The notes under the pieces are model-generated. The model had not been told where the DNA came from and made no database searches. It saw only the letters and a list, made by a program, of their open reading frames with translations. The translations under genes were made by a program, and so were the position numbers. Below are positions 12,908 through 16,163 of a stretch of 16,163 nucleotides of DNA, piece by piece. Position 1 is the stretch's first letter, and the number at the start of each line of letters is the position of its first letter. The stretch is taken from assembly GCA_033721095.1 (NCBI GenBank), contig JAWWBG010000038.1, positions 1 through 16,163 of the forward strand, given 5' to 3'. This DNA is from JAWWBG01 sp033721095 (GTDB taxonomy: Bacteria; Actinomycetota; Nitriliruptoria; Nitriliruptorales; Nitriliruptoraceae).

Positions 12908-14526
12908 TCGTCTTCCTTGCCGGCGAAGTCGTTTGCCCGGTCGCGCAGCTCGTGCTTGAGCACCTTGCCGCTGGGGTTGGTCGGGAAGGCCTCCACCCAC
13001 TCGAAGTGACGGGGCACCTTGAAGTTGGCCATCCGGTCCCGACACCAGTCGCGCAGATCCTGCGTCGAGGGCAGCTCGGACCCGGTGGCCTGGACCAGGA
13101 ACGCGCAGCCGACCTCACCCAGGCGCGAGTGCGGCATGCCGACGACGGCTGCCTGCGCGATGGCGGGGTGCTCGACGAGGTCGTTCTCGATCTCGGCCGG
13201 GTACGCGTTGAACCCCCCGACGATGAACATGTCCTTGAGCCGGTCGGTGATGTCGATGTTGCCGGCCTCGTCCATGACACCGATGTCGCCGGTGTGCAGC
13301 CAGCCGTCGGAGTCGATGGCCTCGGCGGTCTGCTCGGGGTCGTCGAGATAGCCCTGCATGACGTTGAACCCGCGCACGACGATCTCGCCGGGGTCGCCGC
13401 GCGGGACCTCGACGCCGTCCTCGTCGACGATGCGCACCTCGACGTCGTCGATAGCACGGCCGCTCGTGTGGGCGATGATCTCGGCCGGATCGCCCGGGCG
13501 GCACATCGTCGCGCAGCCCGTCGCCTCGGTCAGCCCGTAGGCCGTCACGATCGTCTCGAAGGTCAGCTCCTCCCACATCTGCTCGATCAGGCTGACCGGG
13601 ATGGCGGCAGCGCCGGTCGCACACAGGCGCAGGGAGCTCACGTCCGTGGAGGGCAGGTCCGGATGGTTGAGGATCGTCTGGAACAGTGCCGGCGGGCCCG
13701 GCAGCATCGAGACGCGCTCCTCGGGGATCCGCCGCAGGACCTGCTCGGCATCGAAGACCGCGTGCGGGATGATCGTCGCACCACGCATGATCGCGCTGAT
13801 GATCCCGGCCTTGTAACCGAACGTGTGGAAGAACGGATTGACGATCAGGTAGCGGTCGCCGCGCTCCAGGCCGAGCGTCCCCGACCAGGTCGCGAAGGTG
13901 CGCAGGCTCTGCCCGTGCGTGCACAGCACGCCCTTGGGGTGGCCCGTCGTTCCGGACGTGAACATGATGTCGGAGAGGTCGTCGGGGCCGAGCGCGGCCA
14001 CGCGTTCCTTGACGGCCTCGGGGGCCACCCCGTCACCAGCTTCCAGGAACTTCTTCCACGACGTGAGCTTCTTCGAGCCGCGACCGCGCAACAGCACGAT
14101 CTGTTCGAGCGCCGGGATCTCCTCGTCGGCCTCGGCCAACAGCGCCGGATAGTCGGTGTCGAGGAAGCCGGTGATCGTGAACAGCAGCCGCGCGCCCGAC
14201 TTGTTGAGGATGTACGCCGCCTCGCGGCCCCGGTAGCGCGTGTTGAGGGGCACGAGGACCCCGCCAGCGGCCAGCGTCCCCAGCGAAGCGGCGACCCATT
14301 CGTGGACGTTGGGTGCCCAGATCGCCACGCGGTCGCCGGGCTCGATGCCGGCCGCGATCACAGCGCGTGCAGCGGCGTCGATGTCGTCGGAGAGCTGGCC
14401 GAACGAGCGACGCACGTCTCCGTCGACGAGGGCCTCGTCGGCCGCGAAGCGCGAACAGGCATCGCGGACCATGGCCGGAATCGACGGCCACGCAAGCGCC
14501 TCGCCCACGACCCCTCCAAACAGCAT
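12904..14526 (-). CDS. fadD3: FadD3-like acyl-CoA ligase (AMP-forming)
   Basis: Activates a carboxylic acid to its CoA thioester with ATP, cytoplasmic, 540 residues. Motifs of the ANL superfamily are complete: phosphate loop FTSGTTGHPKG (189-199), PFFHTFGYKAG (231-241), YGLTEATG (330-337), TGDIG (412-416), hinge DRLKDMFIVGGFNAYPAEIE and catalytic Lys521 in NPSGKVLK. The stretches PFFHTFGYKAGI and TAYGLTEATGCATMCRPGDPAEIIAHTSGR closely recall mycobacterial FadD3, the ligase for the steroid C/D-ring propanoate (HIP), as I remember it. ATG at 14526 has no ribosome site and abuts a palindrome; GTG at 14508 follows GGAGG at short spacing and is a credible alternative. It heads an operon with the EthD-like and SDR genes. 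Family sure; substrate inferred. Confidence 0.9.
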   Translation of the reverse strand: MLFGGVVGEALAWPSIPAMVRDACSRFAADEALVDGDVRRSFGQLSDDIDAAARAVIAAGIEPGDRVAIWAPNVHEWVAASLGTLAAGGVLVPLNTRYRGREAAYILNKSGARLLFTITGFLDTDYPALLAEADEEIPALEQIVLLRGRGSKKLTSWKKFLEAGDGVAPEAVKERVAALGPDDLSDIMFTSGTTGHPKGVLCTHGQSLRTFATWSGTLGLERGDRYLIVNPFFHTFGYKAGIISAIMRGATIIPHAVFDAEQVLRRIPEERVSMLPGPPALFQTILNHPDLPSTDVSSLRLCATGAAAIPVSLIEQMWEELTFETIVTAYGLTEATGCATMCRPGDPAEIIAHTSGRAIDDVEVRIVDEDGVEVPRGDPGEIVVRGFNVMQGYLDDPEQTAEAIDSDGWLHTGDIGVMDEAGNIDITDRLKDMFIVGGFNAYPAEIENDLVEHPAIAQAAVVGMPHSRLGEVGCAFLVQATGSELPSTQDLRDWCRDRMANFKVPRHFEWVEAFPTNPSGKVLKHELRDRANDFAGKEDE

Positions 14527-14541
14527 CTGACGGGCCGTCAG
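14527..14541. promoter_or_regulatory. Perfect 15-bp palindrome, candidate operator between fadD3-like and SCP2 genes
   Basis: CTGACGG-G-CCGTCAG, with perfect 7-bp arms, occupies the fadD3-like side of the 65-bp divergent gap. It overlaps a possible minus-strand -10 box (TAACCT, 14545-14540). Its size and symmetry suit a TetR- or GntR-type dimer. It does not match the KstR2 consensus (A-n-CAAG-nn-CTTG-n-T) as I know it. No regulator gene lies next to it in the window. Confidence 0.6.
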
Positions 14542-14591
14542 GTTAGAGAGTCTGTCGTCCGCGCCTACCGTTCGCGCCGATCGGAGGACCC

Positions 14592-15053
14592 GTGGACGAC
14601 AACACGGCCGTTGCGGCCAGCCAGTTCGCGAAGATGGTTCGCGAGAATGACGACGACACCATCCGCAACTTCATCGAGAGCGACATCCGGGACTTCGTCC
14701 TCAGCGAGATCTTCAAGCAGATGGAGGGCCAGTTTCGGCCACCCCGCACCGGGCTGCCGCGCCTTGTCGTCCACTGGAAGATCCTCGATCGGCCAGGCGG
14801 CGGCTACGACCACTGGGAGATCGGCTTCAAGGGCAAGCGGATCAGGATCAACAATCCACCCCGTTGGAACAAGCCCAACCTGACCTTCCGAGTCGACGGG
14901 GTGAACTTCCTCAAGCTCGTGACGGGAAACGCGAACCCGGTGAAGATGGTTCGCGACGGCCGCCTGTCGCTGCAGGGCCTCTACCCCGTGGCACTGCTGT
15001 TCGAGCGCTGCTTCGAACGCCCGGATCTGCGGGCAGAACCCGCCCCGGGCTGA
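14592..15053 (+). CDS. SCP2 sterol-binding domain protein
   Basis: Small soluble protein of 153 residues. A helical N-terminus (about 1-50) leads to an SCP2-like fold: strands LVVHWKILDRPGGGYDHWEIGFKGKRIRI (about 58-86), NLTFRVDGVNFLKLVTGNANPVKMVRDGRLSLQGLYPVALLF (about 95-136). The block of a helix after a strand and then a short G-rich turn with basic residue (MVRDGRLSLQG) is typical of this family, which binds sterols, acyl-CoAs or other lipids. There is no signal peptide. GTG at 14592 has GGAGG four bases before it. The gene is divergent from the ligase and may be controlled by the same palindrome, so a carrier or chaperone for the pathway's hydrophobic substrate is a reasonable inference. 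Its stop is one base from the convergent gene's stop. Confidence 0.85.
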   Translation: MDDNTAVAASQFAKMVRENDDDTIRNFIESDIRDFVLSEIFKQMEGQFRPPRTGLPRLVVHWKILDRPGGGYDHWEIGFKGKRIRINNPPRWNKPNLTFRVDGVNFLKLVTGNANPVKMVRDGRLSLQGLYPVALLFERCFERPDLRAEPAPG

Positions 15054-15054
15054 G

Positions 15055-15897
15055 TCAACCCTTCCATTCCTCGAACACCCCGGCGGCGGCCTCGAGGCCG
15101 CGCAGCGCGGCATCGCGGTCCACGTCGACCAGGACGATCACGACCTCCGCGCAACCCAGCGACGACCACCAGCCGAGCTTGTCGGGCGTGGGCAGGCTGC
15201 CGAAGGGCACGATCTCGATCTCGCCGACGTCACGGCCGGCGGCGTCGCACGCATGTCCCAGGTCGTCCAGGGCGGCTTCGAGGCCCCTGCTGCCGTGCGG
15301 GATCCAGGCATCGGCATGGGCCGCGACGTCCGCGAGGTTCTTCGGGCCCGGCGTCACCCCCACCCAGACCGGAACCCGGTCCTGGACGGGCTTGGGCCAC
15401 TGCCATGTGGGCCCGAAGGACACGTGCTCGCCCGCGTAGGCGGCTTCCTCCTCCGACCACAGCGCCCGGACGGCCTCGACCGTCTCCCATGTCCGTGCCC
15501 GACGCTCGGAGAAGACGACGCCGTGGTCGGCCAGCTCCTCCTTGTTCCATCCGAAGCCGACGCCGAGCACGGCCCGGCCGCCCGACAGCAGGTCGAGGGT
15601 CGCGACCTCCTTGGCCAGCAGGATCGGGTCACGGGCGGCGACCAAGGCAATGCCCGTCCCCAGGCGGATGCGCTCGGTCGCGCTGGCAGCCGCAGCCAGC
15701 GAAACGAACGGGTCCAGGGTGCGCTTGTAGTCCTCCGGCAGCTCGTAGCCCAGCGGGTGCGGCGACTCGCGCGAGACCGGGATGTGGGTGTGCTCGGGGA
15801 GGTAGAGGCCGTCGAAGCCATGGGCCTCCGCCTCGACGGCCAGCTCGACGGGCCCGATCGATCGGTCCGTGAGCATCGCCGTGACACCGAGCCTCAT
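15055..15897 (-). CDS. LLM-class F420-dependent oxidoreductase
   Basis: Luciferase-like TIM-barrel oxidoreductase of 280 residues, of the type usually using coenzyme F420 in actinobacteria. Family features: N-terminal strand MRLGVTAML, VELAVEAEAHGFDGLYLPEHTHIPV (17-41), the LGTGIALVAARDPILLAKEVATLDLLSGGR segment (79-108), GVGFGWNKEEL (112-122), WPKPVQDRVPVWVGV (157-171) and a C-terminal helix. It best fits the TIGR03619-type group from memory. The frame is open a further 79 codons, but that part covers the SDR gene; ATG at 15897 overlaps the SDR stop (ATGA, 4 bp). F420 rather than FMN is inferred from family and organism. It and the SDR form a second minus-strand transcription unit convergent on the SCP2 gene. 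Confidence 0.9.
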   Translation of the reverse strand: MRLGVTAMLTDRSIGPVELAVEAEAHGFDGLYLPEHTHIPVSRESPHPLGYELPEDYKRTLDPFVSLAAAASATERIRLGTGIALVAARDPILLAKEVATLDLLSGGRAVLGVGFGWNKEELADHGVVFSERRARTWETVEAVRALWSEEEAAYAGEHVSFGPTWQWPKPVQDRVPVWVGVTPGPKNLADVAAHADAWIPHGSRGLEAALDDLGHACDAAGRDVGEIEIVPFGSLPTPDKLGWWSSLGCAEVVIVLVDVDRDAALRGLEAAAGVFEEWKG

Positions 15898-16163
15898 TCC
15901 TTGCCCTTCGCTGCGCGCAGGAACGCCGGCCACTCGTTGCCGCCGTGCAGCTCGAGGCTGGCGCCCGTCACGAACGCCGCGTCCTCCGAGCTGAGGAACC
16001 ACACCGCAGCCGCGACGTCGTCGGGCGTCCCCATGCGTCCCTGCGGGACCGTGGCCGCGACCCGCGCCAGGCATCCTCGCCGCCGTAGTGATCCACGGAC
16101 TCGTCGGTGGCGATGAGGCCCGCAGTGACGGCATTCACCCGCACCTTCGGCGCCCACTCGACC
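15894..16163 (-). pseudogene. 3' end of an SDR oxidoreductase gene with a one-base frameshift
   Basis: Cut by the window edge. In one frame 16162-16073 reads VEWAPKVRVNAVTAGLIATDESVDHYGGED, the typical SDR segment after the active site. Continuing in the next frame from 16070 gives LARVAATVPQGRMGTPDDVAAAVWFLSSEDAAFVTGASLELHGGNEWP to the stop, the normal SDR C-terminus. The junction GAT-GC-CTG at 16075-16068 lacks one base, so either the gene is broken or the assembly dropped a base. The catalytic Tyr-Lys would be outside the window. It overlaps the LLM gene by 4 bp. The intact reading on both sides makes recent mutation or sequencing error more likely than an old pseudogene. Confidence 0.75.

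Noticed and set aside
12908..13045. N-terminal extension of the EthD-like protein
   Set aside because: It lies wholly on the ligase coding sequence and has no fold-like character; ATG at 12907 with the ATGA overlap is a much better start.
15898..16134. N-terminal extension of the LLM oxidoreductase
   Set aside because: It lies on the SDR fragment, whose family match is clear in other frames; the LLM family begins at MRLGV.
1..16163. tRNA, rRNA, CRISPR, insertion sequence or riboswitch
   Set aside because: No cloverleaf, repeat-spacer array, transposase motif, terminal inverted repeats or recognised riboswitch core was seen by eye on either strand.

Overview
The window is high-GC bacterial DNA from a probable actinomycete (Actinomycetota), class not determinable. 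Grounds for this are GTG/TTG starts with GGAGG-type ribosome sites, an F420-type luciferase-like (LLM) oxidoreductase, a FadD3-like acyl-CoA ligase, a Tat-exported protein with a sortase-like tail, and genes packed with 4-bp stop/start overlaps. No rRNA, tRNA, CRISPR, transposase or phage gene is visible. Thirteen protein genes are supported, the last one frameshifted and cut by the window edge.

Region 1 (1-3829, minus strand) is a ribose/galactose-type sugar uptake operon: a double-ATPase RbsA-like protein, an RbsC-like permease (4-bp overlap), a perfect hairpin, then an RbsB/YtfQ-like lipoprotein binding protein. A 12-base C tract lies just beyond the last gene.

Region 2 (3830-8548, minus strand) is a run of three genes: a ROK-family regulator with an N-terminal winged helix, a LolD/MacB-type ATPase, and a 933-residue permease with two FtsX domains. 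The ROK regulator and the sugar operon share a 13-bp upstream motif (11/13 identical), so ROK may control both.

Region 3 (8691-11285, plus strand) diverges from ROK. It holds a secreted cupredoxin on a Pro/Thr stalk with a C-terminal membrane anchor; a Tat-exported sugar-phosphate-isomerase/epimerase-like TIM barrel ending in an MPATG sorting-like signal; and a six-helix DUF4386-like membrane protein. This is the most unusual part: an apparently cell-surface sugar-modifying enzyme paired with a copper electron-transfer protein, beside a sugar importer and a sugar-type regulator.

Region 4 (11301-16163) looks catabolic. On the minus strand a FadD3-like ligase, a tandem ferredoxin-fold (EthD-like) protein and an SDR overlap one another by 4 bp. 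A divergent SCP2-type sterol/lipid carrier gene starts across a 65-bp gap containing a perfect 15-bp palindrome. Convergent to it lie an LLM oxidoreductase and the 3' end of an SDR carrying an apparent one-base deletion. The families suggest CoA-dependent breakdown of a steroid- or terpenoid-like compound; the substrate is inferred, not shown.
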